In this document: piece by piece, positions 9,066 to 18,394 of the stretch | Layout: each line of letters begins with the position of its first letter | Numbering within the stretch: position 1 is the first letter of the stretch | Assembly: GCA_030613245.1 (NCBI GenBank) | Contig: JAUWMI010000024.1 | Span: 1-64,000 of the forward strand | DNA: 64,000 bases | Direction of reading: 5' to 3' | Source: Candidatus Sumerlaeota bacterium | Lineage (GTDB): Bacteria > Sumerlaeota > Sumerlaeia > MWCT01 > JAUWMI01 | Program-made: the position numbers and the translations under genes | Notes under the pieces: model-generated | The model's input: only the letters and a program-made list of their open reading frames with translations | What the model was told of the DNA's origin: nothing | Database searches by the model: none

Positions 9066-9118
9066 AGTCGTATGGCCTGTTAGGTGCGGAGAAGGAGCAA
9101 AGGGTTCTTCGTGGCGAA
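9066..9118 (+). promoter_or_regulatory. conserved leader element, copy B
   Basis: Second copy of the element at 5703-5750, with ggcctgttagg, an insertion of about six bases, agcaaagggttcttcgtggcg, ending about 48 bp before the glycosyltransferase start. A regulatory role is inferred only from repetition and location. Confidence 0.4.
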
Positions 9119-9165
9119 GGCGTTACGGTGCTAAGCGTCGGTTCGTCTAATTCCCGGAATCTATA

Positions 9166-10392
9166 ATGGAGCAAGCAAAGCCAACGTCTGATAATGTGCA
9201 GAAGGAAGAACTCTCAGCACTATGGTTGACTGCCATTGTCCTGGATGATCCGCCACAATTTACAAGCCGGGGGGAAATGGCCAGAGTGCTGGGAAAGCGA
9301 GGAATTAGAACGCGAGCATTTTTTGCGTTCCGCAAAGTCCCAATCGAAGTGCCTGGATTTTACAAAACAACGCTCTTCAAATTGCCGTCAAACAGTGTCC
9401 TGGCCTACATCTACTTGAACTGGATGCTTTTTTTGCATATTCTCAGGAGTCCTGAACGGATCTTGATCACGAATTATCATGTGGTGCCTCATGCTGTTGC
9501 CGCACGTGTAATTGATTTTTTGCTACGACGCCATCGGCGCCGAACGTATGTTCTTGATGTTCGCTCTGGCCCGGTCAACTACGTAGGAACTTTTCGCGGC
9601 TTTTTGAAAATTACGCGATATCGAATCGGTTTATTCTTGGCACGGTGGGGCTTTGACGGCCTTAGTGTGATTACCGAAAAGATGAAGGAAAACATTCTGG
9701 CCCAGTTCGGCTTTCAGGAAGATCGCGTCTGTGTGTGGACATCTGGAGTCAACTTTAGCCTATTTCATCCACGCTCAGACAGCGTTGCGCTTAAGGCCAG
9801 GCTTTACGGAACCGTGCGGTTTGTGCTTCTCCATCACGGCGTGCTGGATTACAATCGCGGCATAGAGAATGTCGTGAGGGCCGTCCAGATGCTCAAGGAG
9901 GAATTTTCGCACATCTTGTTTGTGATTCTAGGGAAGGGGCCCATCGAAGCGAAGATTCAGAAGATGATCAAGGAAAATGCGCTTGAAGAGCACGTTAGAT
10001 TGCTGGGACGAAAGCCATACGCGGAGGTTCCGCTCTATATTGCCGGCAGTGACATTGGTGTGGTACCGCTGCTGAAATTGAAATGGTGGGAGGAGAGTTC
10101 TCCGCTAAAACTCATAGAATACCTTGCCGTAGGCAAACCGGTTCTCGTCACTGATATCTGGGCACATCGCTCTGTCCTGGACGACTCGCCTGCGGGTTTT
10201 TTCATTGCTGATAGTACGCCGGCGCTGATAGCCGATAAGCTCAGGGAGATAATGGGTTTGCCGGATCTGACAGAGCGCGGAGCGATAGGGCACCAGATTG
10301 CCAGCACGAACTATGATTGGAATGAGATGGGAGCCGCATTTGCCGCATTTCTTCGCAATTTGGCAGAAGGCAAAGAGCATAAAGGAGGCTGA
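9166..10392 (+). CDS. GT4 glycosyltransferase
   Basis: A 408-residue GT-B glycosyltransferase. The N-terminal half contains an acceptor-side domain (EMARVLGKRGIRTRAFFAF). The C-terminal donor domain shows VWTSGVNFSLFHP, LLHHGVLDYNRGIENVVRA, VILGKGPIEAKIQKMI, and the acidic EX7E motif in ESSPLKLIEYLAVGKPVLV. It would add a sugar to the lipid-linked repeat unit in the cytoplasm. It lies 6 bp before the radical SAM gene but differs sharply in base composition from it, so the neighbours probably have different histories. The donor and linkage are unknown. Confidence 0.85.
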   Translation: MEQAKPTSDNVQKEELSALWLTAIVLDDPPQFTSRGEMARVLGKRGIRTRAFFAFRKVPIEVPGFYKTTLFKLPSNSVLAYIYLNWMLFLHILRSPERILITNYHVVPHAVAARVIDFLLRRHRRRTYVLDVRSGPVNYVGTFRGFLKITRYRIGLFLARWGFDGLSVITEKMKENILAQFGFQEDRVCVWTSGVNFSLFHPRSDSVALKARLYGTVRFVLLHHGVLDYNRGIENVVRAVQMLKEEFSHILFVILGKGPIEAKIQKMIKENALEEHVRLLGRKPYAEVPLYIAGSDIGVVPLLKLKWWEESSPLKLIEYLAVGKPVLVTDIWAHRSVLDDSPAGFFIADSTPALIADKLREIMGLPDLTERGAIGHQIASTNYDWNEMGAAFAAFLRNLAEGKEHKGG

Positions 10393-10398
10393 TGAAGG

Positions 10399-11784
10399 AT
10401 GAAAACATTGTTGATCAACCCTGATTCACCGAAAATGTATGGAATTGGGGGTCAATGTGCTTTCCCATTGGGTTTGGGATATATCGCTGCAGTATTAGAG
10501 AAGGATCACGAGGTTAAGCTTATAGATGTCGCCGCAGAAAAACTTGATGATGATTCTTTAAGGGATAGAATCCTCAAGATATCTCCTGAAATAGTTGGAA
10601 TAACTTCAGATACTATCTCATTTCAAAGAGCGATAGCGATTGCAGAGTTGATACAACAGATTGATAAAGAAATTGTAATAGTAATTGGAGGTGCTCATTG
10701 TAATGCATTGCCGACTTATCCGCTCAAATATGATTGTTTTGACATAAGTGTATATGGCGAAGGAGAGAGAACAGCTTGTGAACTTTGGCATAGAATTGAG
10801 AGAAGAAAATCTTATGATGATGTTAGAGGGATAGTATTTAGAAAGAATGGAAAGATTGTTATTAATCCCAAACGGGAACTTATTGACAATCTCGATGAAT
10901 TACCTTTTCCAGCAAGACATTTATTTGCTATGAATAAATATATTGAGGAATCGCATTTGTATGCTTTTCCAGTTTATCCTATAGGCACTTCACGAGGATG
11001 TCCCTTCTCCTGTGCCTTTTGCAGCAATAATGTAGTTTTCGGAAGAAAGTACAGATTTAGAAGTGCCAGGAATGTTGTGGATGAAATTGAGATCTTAATT
11101 AATGAATACAACGCAAAGGGAATATATTTTAGAGAAGACCTATTTACAGTAAATGCAAAGAGAGTTATTGATGTTTGCAACGAAATCAAAAAAAGAAAAT
11201 TAGATTTTAAGTGGGAGTGCGAAAGCCGAGTAGACACGATAAATGAAGAAATGCTAAGGGTTATGAAAGATGCAGGGTGTGAGCTAATATGGTTTGGGGT
11301 TGAATCTGGGTCTCAGGAAATATTGGATTATATAAATAAAAAATTTACAATAAAACAAGTCAGGAATGCGTTTAGATTGTCTAAGAAGACTAAACTAAGA
11401 GCAGGTGCAAGTTTTATAATAGGCGTCCCTGGTGAAAAAATAGAAGATATATATAAGACAATCGACTTTGCCAAGGAACTTAAGCCAGACTTTGCATGGT
11501 TTAACATTTTTACAGGCTATCCAACTAGCCCATTGTACGAATATGTTGTAAAGAACAGCTTGTATGAAAAGAAAATATCTCATGGGATTTTGATTATTAG
11601 GACTGACAACTTTAATAGAGAGAAATTAGAAAAAATGCAAATATATGGAGATAGAAAAGTAAATAGAAATATAAAAAAGTTATTTAAGAAAGTATTATTT
11701 GAAATTAAACATGGAAATCTTACAAAAGATAAAATGATGAAAGGGATTAAATACATCAAACATTACTATTTCGGATCGGCGTAA
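10399..11784 (+). CDS. B12-binding-domain radical SAM protein
   Basis: A 461-residue protein with an N-terminal cobalamin-binding-like Rossmann domain (about 1-135; GLGYIAAVLEKDHEVKLIDV, VVIGGAHCNALP-like strand) and a radical SAM domain starting with SRGCPFSCAFCSNNV (CxxxCxxC, about residues 200-206). The DxHxxG histidine of methionine synthase is absent, as is common in this subgroup. Members methylate or rearrange unactivated carbons in lipids, hopanoids and antibiotics. In a polysaccharide locus it may modify a sugar or a lipid carrier. The ribosome-binding site aaaggagg precedes ATG 10399. The gene is visibly AT-rich against its neighbours, suggesting separate acquisition. Confidence 0.85.
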   Translation: MKTLLINPDSPKMYGIGGQCAFPLGLGYIAAVLEKDHEVKLIDVAAEKLDDDSLRDRILKISPEIVGITSDTISFQRAIAIAELIQQIDKEIVIVIGGAHCNALPTYPLKYDCFDISVYGEGERTACELWHRIERRKSYDDVRGIVFRKNGKIVINPKRELIDNLDELPFPARHLFAMNKYIEESHLYAFPVYPIGTSRGCPFSCAFCSNNVVFGRKYRFRSARNVVDEIEILINEYNAKGIYFREDLFTVNAKRVIDVCNEIKKRKLDFKWECESRVDTINEEMLRVMKDAGCELIWFGVESGSQEILDYINKKFTIKQVRNAFRLSKKTKLRAGASFIIGVPGEKIEDIYKTIDFAKELKPDFAWFNIFTGYPTSPLYEYVVKNSLYEKKISHGILIIRTDNFNREKLEKMQIYGDRKVNRNIKKLFKKVLFEIKHGNLTKDKMMKGIKYIKHYYFGSA

Positions 11785-11812
11785 GAGATAATTAAGGCTG
11801 TTGTATATTTGC

Positions 11813-12733
11813 TCAATGTTTATGATACTGTTTAATCCAGTCCCACGTACGATAAATCCCTTCGCGAAGATCGATTTTAGGTTTCCACTTAAAATATTTT
11901 TTTGCCGATGAGATATCTAACACGACTTTTCTTACATCAAATCCTCTTGACGCTTCATATACAATCTGAGGTCGTTCGCCCACAATCTCGCCGACGCATT
12001 CAAGAATGTCGTTGAGAGAATATCCTATTCCGCTGCCCGCATTATATACTCCCGTATTATCCGCCATTCCCGCTTCCAGGCAAAGTCTCGCCAAATCCGA
12101 AACATATATGTAATCCCTGACAACGGAGCCGTCTCCCCATATGCTGGTTGGAACATTGTTCAGCAAGTTGTTAAGTAACGTAGAAATAACTCCTTGAACT
12201 CCTTTATGCCCCTGCCTCGGTCCGTAAGGATTGGAGCCACGCAGCACAACGGGTTTCAATCCATAAAGATGTTGATAGACGTGAAGATATTTCTCGATGG
12301 CGATTTTTACAACGCCGTATGAACAAATCGGACTAAGCGGATGATCTTCGGTAATAGGAAGTGATCGAGGATTTCCATACACCGTTCCGCCTGACGACAT
12401 AAAAACAAAGCGTTTTACATTGGCTTTAACAATCTGATCGAGGAGCCGAATCGTTCCAACGAGATTGTTTTCAATATCCGCAATAGGATCAAGATTAGAT
12501 GTCCCCGGTACCGTTGTGCTGACGAGGTGATAAACGATATCGACTTGTTCGAGAGCTTCCGCCATTGCAAAAGGGTCGCCAAAATTTGCAGTGTAGTATT
12601 CAACGTTATCAAGAGGAGCGCGAAACGGTTCGGGCATATGATCGAAAATGCGAACAGTATGTCCTTCTTTCAGTAATTGGTCTACAAGATGCGAGCCAAT
12701 AAAACCATTGCCGCCAAATACGATGATTCTCAA
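11813..12733 (-). CDS. NAD-dependent epimerase (UDP-glucose 4-epimerase-like SDR)
   Basis: A 306-residue extended SDR with GGNGFIGSHL at residues 8-17, DIVYHLVS, the active-site Ser of FMSSGGTVYG and the catalytic YGVVK (YxxxK). It keeps the substrate-loop RGSNPYGPRQ and the FKWKPKIDLREGI C-terminus typical of GalE/WbpP-type nucleotide-sugar 4-epimerases. Its start overlaps the stop of the upstream GT4 gene by 4 bp (ATGA), so the two are translationally coupled. Base composition is between the AT-rich cassettes and the rest. The substrate could be UDP-hexose or UDP-N-acetylhexosamine. Confidence 0.85.
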   Translation of the reverse strand: MRIIVFGGNGFIGSHLVDQLLKEGHTVRIFDHMPEPFRAPLDNVEYYTANFGDPFAMAEALEQVDIVYHLVSTTVPGTSNLDPIADIENNLVGTIRLLDQIVKANVKRFVFMSSGGTVYGNPRSLPITEDHPLSPICSYGVVKIAIEKYLHVYQHLYGLKPVVLRGSNPYGPRQGHKGVQGVISTLLNNLLNNVPTSIWGDGSVVRDYIYVSDLARLCLEAGMADNTGVYNAGSGIGYSLNDILECVGEIVGERPQIVYEASRGFDVRKVVLDISSAKKYFKWKPKIDLREGIYRTWDWIKQYHKH

Positions 12734-13953
12734 GATAAAACTCCCTTGTAGATATCGATCAATGATTGATAAAACCGTTCGTCGTTAAATTCATTCTCGA
12801 CATAACTCCGAGCCTTCTTGCCCATCGCGACCGCTTTCTCAGGAGCGTTCCAAAGCTGCTGAATGCAATTCGCCAGTTTTTCCGGATCAGTCGAAGGATA
12901 TAAAAGACCACGCTCTCCATCTTGCACAAGTTCGGGAATTCCTCCATGTTTACTGCCTATAACCGGTTTCCCCGAGGCAAACGATTGCAGAATCACGTAG
13001 GGAAAATTCTCATTCCAGATGGACGGAACAATGACAAAACGGGCGCGCATAAGATAAGAGTTCAGATCTTTTCCCCATTTAGGTCCTGCGAATTCCACAT
13101 TTTTAAGATTAAGTCTATCTGCCAACGTATGCAGTTCGTTCCACTGAGGACCATCCCCTATGATGACTAACCGCACCGAAGAAGGCAGATGACTCATCGC
13201 CTTAATCAGAATATCTACACCTTTCTCATCGATAAGACGCCCGAAGTAAAGACAAAAGTCATCATATTTTTCCGAGTAATCGTATGAGAAAGTATCAAAG
13301 GGATTCTTCAACATAGCGTACCGGAACGTGTTGGCACCCCAAAATTCCTTTACCTTGTTCGCCATAAACTCGCTGGAGAAAAGAAAGGTATGGATATTGC
13401 GCCGATAGATATTGAGGATGTTATGTGCATAAGCTTCTAAACTGCTGGCAATGCTGAATGCCCAGGAGTTTTGACAGCATTTGTTGATTATGGGCATGTA
13501 AAACCTCCCACCCTTACAATCTTCGCACAGGTGGCCATGATGGTACAACTTATAATTAGGACAAATGATCTTGTAGTCGTTATTTGACATTACGACAGGC
13601 GCATTTGCATTCCTACATGCATCAAGAATCGAAGGGGAAATATGGATGTTTATCGCGAATAAATGAACAATATCAGGTTTAAAATCACTCAGTAGTTGTG
13701 CAAATTGTTTTTTTGCTTCTCCTGAATAGATTATTTTTGAAAAATCAAGAACTCTCCTAAGTATAGGACCATTTCGATATTCAGGAGGCTTGACGAAATA
13801 CTTCGAGTATTCGCAGGAACGATTACGTTCATTCAAGGTAGAAAAATAAGCTACTTTGTGGCCATACCGCTCTAAAACCCTTCCGGTCTCGAAGAAGAAG
13901 AAGTCTGCTCCCCCTGTAAGATAAAAAAATTTATGTCCGAGTAAGATTTTCAT
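12730..13953 (-). CDS. GT4 glycosyltransferase with Cys-rich insert
   Basis: A 407-residue GT-B protein. The N-terminus TGGADFFFFETGRVLERYGHKVAYF-type acceptor domain (residues about 13-38) is followed by CPNYKLYHHGHLCEDCKGG and NKCCQNS, a cysteine-rich insert seen in one GT4 subgroup of exopolysaccharide enzymes and plausibly metal-binding. The donor domain has LYFGRLIDEKGVDILIKA and VPSIWNENFPYVILQSFASG. In the EX7E motif the second acid is Gln (ENFPYVILQ), an unusual substitution. It is coupled to the epimerase at 11813-12733 and transcribed away from the wzx gene at 14077. Confidence 0.85.
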   Translation of the reverse strand: MKILLGHKFFYLTGGADFFFFETGRVLERYGHKVAYFSTLNERNRSCEYSKYFVKPPEYRNGPILRRVLDFSKIIYSGEAKKQFAQLLSDFKPDIVHLFAINIHISPSILDACRNANAPVVMSNNDYKIICPNYKLYHHGHLCEDCKGGRFYMPIINKCCQNSWAFSIASSLEAYAHNILNIYRRNIHTFLFSSEFMANKVKEFWGANTFRYAMLKNPFDTFSYDYSEKYDDFCLYFGRLIDEKGVDILIKAMSHLPSSVRLVIIGDGPQWNELHTLADRLNLKNVEFAGPKWGKDLNSYLMRARFVIVPSIWNENFPYVILQSFASGKPVIGSKHGGIPELVQDGERGLLYPSTDPEKLANCIQQLWNAPEKAVAMGKKARSYVENEFNDERFYQSLIDIYKGVLS

Positions 13954-14076
13954 TTAGCTATATTCAGTATCGAATGAGCATTTTATGAAATTGACAATAC
14001 CTAGGAGTTGGGTCATATTTCAAGCACTTTGTCGTTGTGTAGTCAGAGCGCAAACAGGCATAGGGGTTTCCTCGAG

Positions 14077-15513
14077 ATGAATCGCTCCCGGCGAATAGCG
14101 ATTAACACTATAGGCCTCTTTGTCATGACACTGGCCGTCAAATGCTTTGCCTTCCTGCTCGTCATCAAGATTGCCAGGGGCCTCGGCCCTGCAGGACTTG
14201 GACAATACTCTTTCCTCATTAATCTGGCAATCCTTCTGGCACTTTTCTCTGACATGGGTCTCAGCACAATGTCCATCCGCACATTTGCACGGGAAAGACG
14301 CAAAATACGCGATTCGACGTTCGACCTTCTTTCCATTAAGCTTGTTTTGTCAGTTATTGTGTTCGGCTTTACGCTGGTATTCATCCGTATCTATCGGCCC
14401 GATTCGCCCCCAATCATTGCGGCGACCACATGGTTTATTCTTTCAGCAATTCTTGATTCCTTTTCCACTTTTATTCGCAGCATCTTCGACTCGCAGGAAA
14501 AGATGCTCTACCGCTCTGTCATTGAAACGATACACCAGGGAAGCACGGTGACCCTCTGCCTGGTTTTGCTGGCCATGGGCTATGGCGTCATCAGCCTTAG
14601 CTACGCTTTCTTTGCGGTTAGCGCGGCAATTTTTCTGGCCTGGATTGTCTGTTACATGCGGGTCTTTGGCTGGCCTTTTGCAGTAATCCATCCGCAGATG
14701 TGGAAGGGCCTCGTGCTGGCGGGTATTCCTTTTGCTTTCTACACCATTTTTAATATGATCCAGTATCGCATTGATATTCTCCTTATCCCAAAGCTTTCTC
14801 CTCATGGCGATAAGGCTGTTGGCTATTACAATGCGGGTGGAACTATTTTGAGTGTGATTCTGATGTTTTCATTTGTCTTCGTAAACGCCATCTACCCGGT
14901 TTTCTGCTCCCTCTACAACGACCCGCAAGGGCGTCTGAAAAAGTTCTATGCTAAAGCGACGCATTACAGTCTCTTTGTTGGGATTCCCATCTCGGTAGGG
15001 GGTGTATGTCTGGCTCGTGAGATTATTTTGCTCATTTACAAAAGTGAGTATGTCCCTGCGATTGTTCCTTTTGCGTGGCTGATTTGCTCAGCGCCATTGG
15101 TTTTTTACTATATCGTGGCCGACGTATTGCTCAAGGCTGTGGGTAAGGAACGCCTCTGCCTTCTCTATGTAATTCTTGGGTCTTTGGTGAACGTAGCCTT
15201 GAACGTCATCCTGATACCGCGCTTTGACATACTTGGCGCGTGTTGGGCCACCATCGCGTGTAAAATGGTTATGGCCGGCTGTTACCTCTATTCAACTATG
15301 CGTTTCTTTCAAGGATTTCAGTTTGCGGGTCCTTTGCTGAAGAGCCTGGCAGCATCAGCTATCATGGCAGTTTTTATCATCCTTTTTCGCGACAGACTTC
15401 CTCTTGCTGCGATCCTGGGCCTTGCGGTTTTTATCTATGGGACCAGCGGCTTAATTATGGGGATGTTTACAAAAGAAGACGGGGAGGTGATACGGAATAT
15501 TCTCGTACACTGA
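14077..15513 (+). CDS. Wzx-type polysaccharide flippase
   Basis: A polytopic MOP-superfamily protein of about 478 residues with twelve or more membrane segments. The N-terminus NTIGLFVMTLAVKCFAFLL followed by RGLGPAGLGQYSFLINLAI is the classic Wzx/RfbX opening, and RIDILLIPKLSP lies in the central gate region. It would flip undecaprenyl-linked repeat units across the inner membrane. It is the only flippase in the window and therefore the likely partner of the two Wzy-type proteins. The open frame extends 69 bp upstream to a TTG, but homology and the ATG at 14077 support the shorter start. Confidence 0.85.
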   Translation: MNRSRRIAINTIGLFVMTLAVKCFAFLLVIKIARGLGPAGLGQYSFLINLAILLALFSDMGLSTMSIRTFARERRKIRDSTFDLLSIKLVLSVIVFGFTLVFIRIYRPDSPPIIAATTWFILSAILDSFSTFIRSIFDSQEKMLYRSVIETIHQGSTVTLCLVLLAMGYGVISLSYAFFAVSAAIFLAWIVCYMRVFGWPFAVIHPQMWKGLVLAGIPFAFYTIFNMIQYRIDILLIPKLSPHGDKAVGYYNAGGTILSVILMFSFVFVNAIYPVFCSLYNDPQGRLKKFYAKATHYSLFVGIPISVGGVCLAREIILLIYKSEYVPAIVPFAWLICSAPLVFYYIVADVLLKAVGKERLCLLYVILGSLVNVALNVILIPRFDILGACWATIACKMVMAGCYLYSTMRFFQGFQFAGPLLKSLAASAIMAVFIILFRDRLPLAAILGLAVFIYGTSGLIMGMFTKEDGEVIRNILVH

Positions 15514-15968
15514 ATGTTATTCCCTTTTTTCTGCATATGAAGGATAATGCATACAAAACGAACGTGGCAATAAGTACCCATTCAGGAGCATGAACAAAAT
15601 CGGAGTATAAGGCAAGAATAACCTTGGAAAGGAAGGACCGAAGCAAAAAGATTTTTGCTAGCACCTCCTGAGTATATCCTGTACTTTCCATAATGAAAGG
15701 CCAGTAGTTTTATCAATAGAATTTCCTGACGTACATGCAGCCGATTCATATTCTGTATAGTAAACCAAGGGTTTTCATTTTCATTGACACCAGTATTTCC
15801 CCCTGATATTTGATATCAAATTACTCTTAATCCCCTCATCTAGTACAGGCTGCGTAGTGTTTATAATTGACAGTCTTAGGTGAGTACTTATTGTAATATA
15901 CTCGGCTTCGGTTTCAAGGAAAGTGTCTTTAGACGGTATATAAAAAACTCTCGAGTGAGACATCTACC
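15514..15968. other. 455-bp intergenic region before gmd
   Basis: No confident gene. A minus-strand frame (15467-15691) encodes a hydrophobic peptide that could be the tail of a lost membrane protein, but it has no ribosome-binding site and overlaps the flippase end. Confidence 0.4.
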
Positions 15969-17015
15969 ATGAGCCAGAAAAGAAAACGTTGTCTGATCAC
16001 GGGCATTACAGGACAAGATGGTTCATATCTGGCTGAGTTGCTTTTAAAAAAAGGATATGAAGTCCATGGAATTATTCGCCGATCGAGCTCGTTCAATACA
16101 CAGAGAATTGATCACCTCTATCGCGATCCTCACGTAGAAGACGTCCGTCTTTTCCTTCACTATGGAGATCTTTGTGAAGGTAGCATACTGCGGCGTTTAA
16201 TAGATAAAATCCAACCTCAGGAGGTTTACAATCTTGGTGCTCAGTCGCATGTTAGGGTTTCGTTTGACATCGCGGTAAACACGTGTGACGTAGTAGCTCT
16301 GGGAACTGTTCGTCTCCTGGAAGCAATTCGTGACACGGGAATTGAAACCAAGTTCTATCAGGCTTCTTCCAGTGAGATGTTTGGCATGGCTCAGGAAATA
16401 CCACAGCGGGAAACAACACCGTTTCATCCGCGCTCGCCATATGCGGTAGGGAAAGTAATGGCGCACTGGATTACTGTCAATTACCGTGAATCGTTTAATA
16501 TGTTTTGCTGCAGTGGGATACTCTTCAATCATGAGAGTCCTCGGCGAGGTGAAACGTTTGTTACACGAAAAATTACACGAGGTATTGCTAATATATTGGC
16601 AGGTAACCAGAAGAAGATATACTTAGGCAATCTTGATGCAAAGCGGGATTGGGGTTACGCACCTGATTATGTAGAAGGCATGTGGCTCATGCTTCAGGAG
16701 GATGAGCCTGATGATTATGTCCTGGCAACTGGAGAGACTCATTCGGTTCGCGAGTTTCTTGAGGAGTGCTGCCGGCTGGTGAAGCTGGACCCTGAAAAGA
16801 TCTACGAGGTCGATCCGCGATATTATCGTCCGGCTGAGGTTAATTTGCTATGCGGGGATGCTTCCAAGGCGCAAAGGAAACTCGGGTGGAAGCCAAAAGT
16901 GGATTTCAAAGGGCTTGTGAGAATTATGCTGAGCTACGACATCAAAGGGGCTGGACTCAATCCTAAAGATTACGGTCTCGAACCCGCGAAAGAAGAGCAA
17001 CTGTTTGAAGATTAA
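15969..17015 (+). CDS. gmd: GDP-mannose 4,6-dehydratase
   Basis: A 348-residue SDR that converts GDP-D-mannose to GDP-4-dehydro-6-deoxy-D-mannose in the cytoplasm. Diagnostic stretches are [15 protein letters not shown] (residues 11-25), [45 protein letters not shown], and [10 protein letters not shown] with the catalytic YxxxK, plus [16 protein letters not shown]. The length is normal for the family. Downstream, an intact Fcl/GME-like SDR (17146-18123, opposite strand) and a broken GDP-fucose synthase fragment (18395-18556) point to a GDP-6-deoxyhexose such as GDP-L-fucose as the product. A ribosome-binding site is not obvious. Confidence 0.93.
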   Translation: MSQKRKRCLITGITGQDGSYLAELLLKKGYEVHGIIRRSSSFNTQRIDHLYRDPHVEDVRLFLHYGDLCEGSILRRLIDKIQPQEVYNLGAQSHVRVSFDIAVNTCDVVALGTVRLLEAIRDTGIETKFYQASSSEMFGMAQEIPQRETTPFHPRSPYAVGKVMAHWITVNYRESFNMFCCSGILFNHESPRRGETFVTRKITRGIANILAGNQKKIYLGNLDAKRDWGYAPDYVEGMWLMLQEDEPDDYVLATGETHSVREFLEECCRLVKLDPEKIYEVDPRYYRPAEVNLLCGDASKAQRKLGWKPKVDFKGLVRIMLSYDIKGAGLNPKDYGLEPAKEEQLFED

Positions 17016-17047
17016 AAGGGCTTTAGTCCGTGTGAGGAGGTAATGAA

Positions 17048-17116
17048 TTGAAAGTTGGACTTGTATTGCTGACCTACAATGAAATTGACGGCGTTACGTA
17101 TAAAAAAGATACTTGA
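17048..17116 (+). pseudogene. GT2 glycosyltransferase, N-terminal stub
   Basis: A strong ribosome-binding site (gaggagg, 17034-17040) leads to a TTG codon and 22 codons. The first 14 or so, MKVGLVLLTYNEIDGV, match the N-terminus of DPM1-like family 2 glycosyltransferases (nucleotide-binding LTYNE). The reading frame then loses homology and stops at TGA. The remainder of the gene is not next to it; the neighbouring gene is on the opposite strand. This is the left edge of a deletion or replacement. Confidence 0.7.
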
Positions 17117-17145
17117 TAATCCAACCACACACAACGGTTGGTGTC

Positions 17146-18123
17146 TTACTTTAACTGATTCTTGCGATACCACTCAATCATCTCAGTCAGCCCCTCCTCA
17201 ACCGAGATCGAAGGGATAAAACCGCCAGTCACTTTCTTTAGTTTAGTGGTATCAGCAGCGCGGCGCGGATAGCCTTCTGGCATTGAGGTGTCGTAATAGA
17301 CGTTTCGTTTCAGGCCAGTGAGCTCAAGAATCTTTGCCAGGAGATCTTTGATGCTGATTTCATCATCATGGCCCACATTGACCGGGTCGGGATAAGGATA
17401 TTTCTCAGCAAGGAGTTTAATGCCATGCGCGAAGTCTTTTGCATGGACAAAAACGCGGCTCTGGTTACCGCTTCCCCAGACCACTACAGGATCGTCGCCA
17501 TCCAACACCTTTTTGATCAAGGCGGGGATGACGTGGGAGGTCTTTACATCATAATAATCGCGCGGGCCATATGCATTAAACGGCCGGACAATGCCAATTT
17601 CCATGTCGGTTTCCTGTGCGTAGTATTCTGCCAGGCGTTCGCCCATGCGTTTTGACCAGCCATAGCCCTCATTAGTTGGCTCAGGAGTGCCGCGTGTGCC
17701 TTCGCTTTCCGGGGTGGGAACAATGGCATCATGGGGATAGATACACGCCGTAGAAACCTGAATAAAGCGTTTCACGCCGACTTCGTGTGCCGCTCTTAAG
17801 GGGAGCTGCTGCAGAAGCATGTTGTGCTCAAACATCTCGGCCTGATGGGTACGATTATATTCAATGCCGGTAACTCTTGCGGCAAGGTTCAAGACAATCT
17901 CCTGATCTTTGGAGACATTGACACAATTTTCCGCAACGCAAAGATCCGTCTTCACAAACCGAATCTGATCTATTACGGCATCGAGGTTTGATAGTCGGCC
18001 TCTCTCAAGGTTATCAGCCACCGTGAGTACCGCTCCATCTTCCACTAATTCTTCAACAAGATGCGAGCCGATGAATCCCGCACCGCCTGTTACAAGCACT
18101 TTCTTGCCTGTCCAGAATCCCAT
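17146..18123 (-). CDS. Fcl/GME-like NAD-dependent nucleotide-sugar epimerase
   Basis: A 325-residue SDR with GGAGFIGSHLVEEL at the N-terminus, LNLAARVTGIEYNRTHQ, the active-site STACIYP, and EPTNEGYGWSKRMGE holding the catalytic YxxxK. The CIYP and EPTNExY motifs are shared with GDP-L-fucose synthase and GDP-mannose 3,5-epimerase, so it may act on the product of the gmd gene, which lies tail-to-tail with it. Alternatives in the same family (other C3/C5-epimerases) cannot be excluded. ATG 18123 is preceded on the minus strand by an aggac-type weak ribosome-binding site. Confidence 0.8.
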   Translation of the reverse strand: MGFWTGKKVLVTGGAGFIGSHLVEELVEDGAVLTVADNLERGRLSNLDAVIDQIRFVKTDLCVAENCVNVSKDQEIVLNLAARVTGIEYNRTHQAEMFEHNMLLQQLPLRAAHEVGVKRFIQVSTACIYPHDAIVPTPESEGTRGTPEPTNEGYGWSKRMGERLAEYYAQETDMEIGIVRPFNAYGPRDYYDVKTSHVIPALIKKVLDGDDPVVVWGSGNQSRVFVHAKDFAHGIKLLAEKYPYPDPVNVGHDDEISIKDLLAKILELTGLKRNVYYDTSMPEGYPRRAADTTKLKKVTGGFIPSISVEEGLTEMIEWYRKNQLK

Positions 18124-18394
18124 AGTTTTCTGTCCTTTTTGCCGTGCCCTTGTTACAACGCTCTCTGCTTGTCGGCCGCCGGGCTGACACTAGTTAGCAT
18201 GGTCTCGGTCGTGGTTCACACCCATAGCACTTTTACCAATCGAGCGTCATGCTTCCTGGCGAACCGCCGAAAGCTTACGGCAATTGAAAACACATGTAAT
18301 AATGTAACTTTCTAATGAAACCACATTAAAAGGTCAACAAGAAATATCATCCGATAGTGATTCAGAGAAAAGGACAACTTTGCTGTTGCCCGGC

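Noticed and set aside
15467-15691. Minus-strand hydrophobic 74-residue frame
   Set aside because: It has no ribosome-binding site, overlaps the flippase end and gives no confident family match; kept only as a possible remnant.
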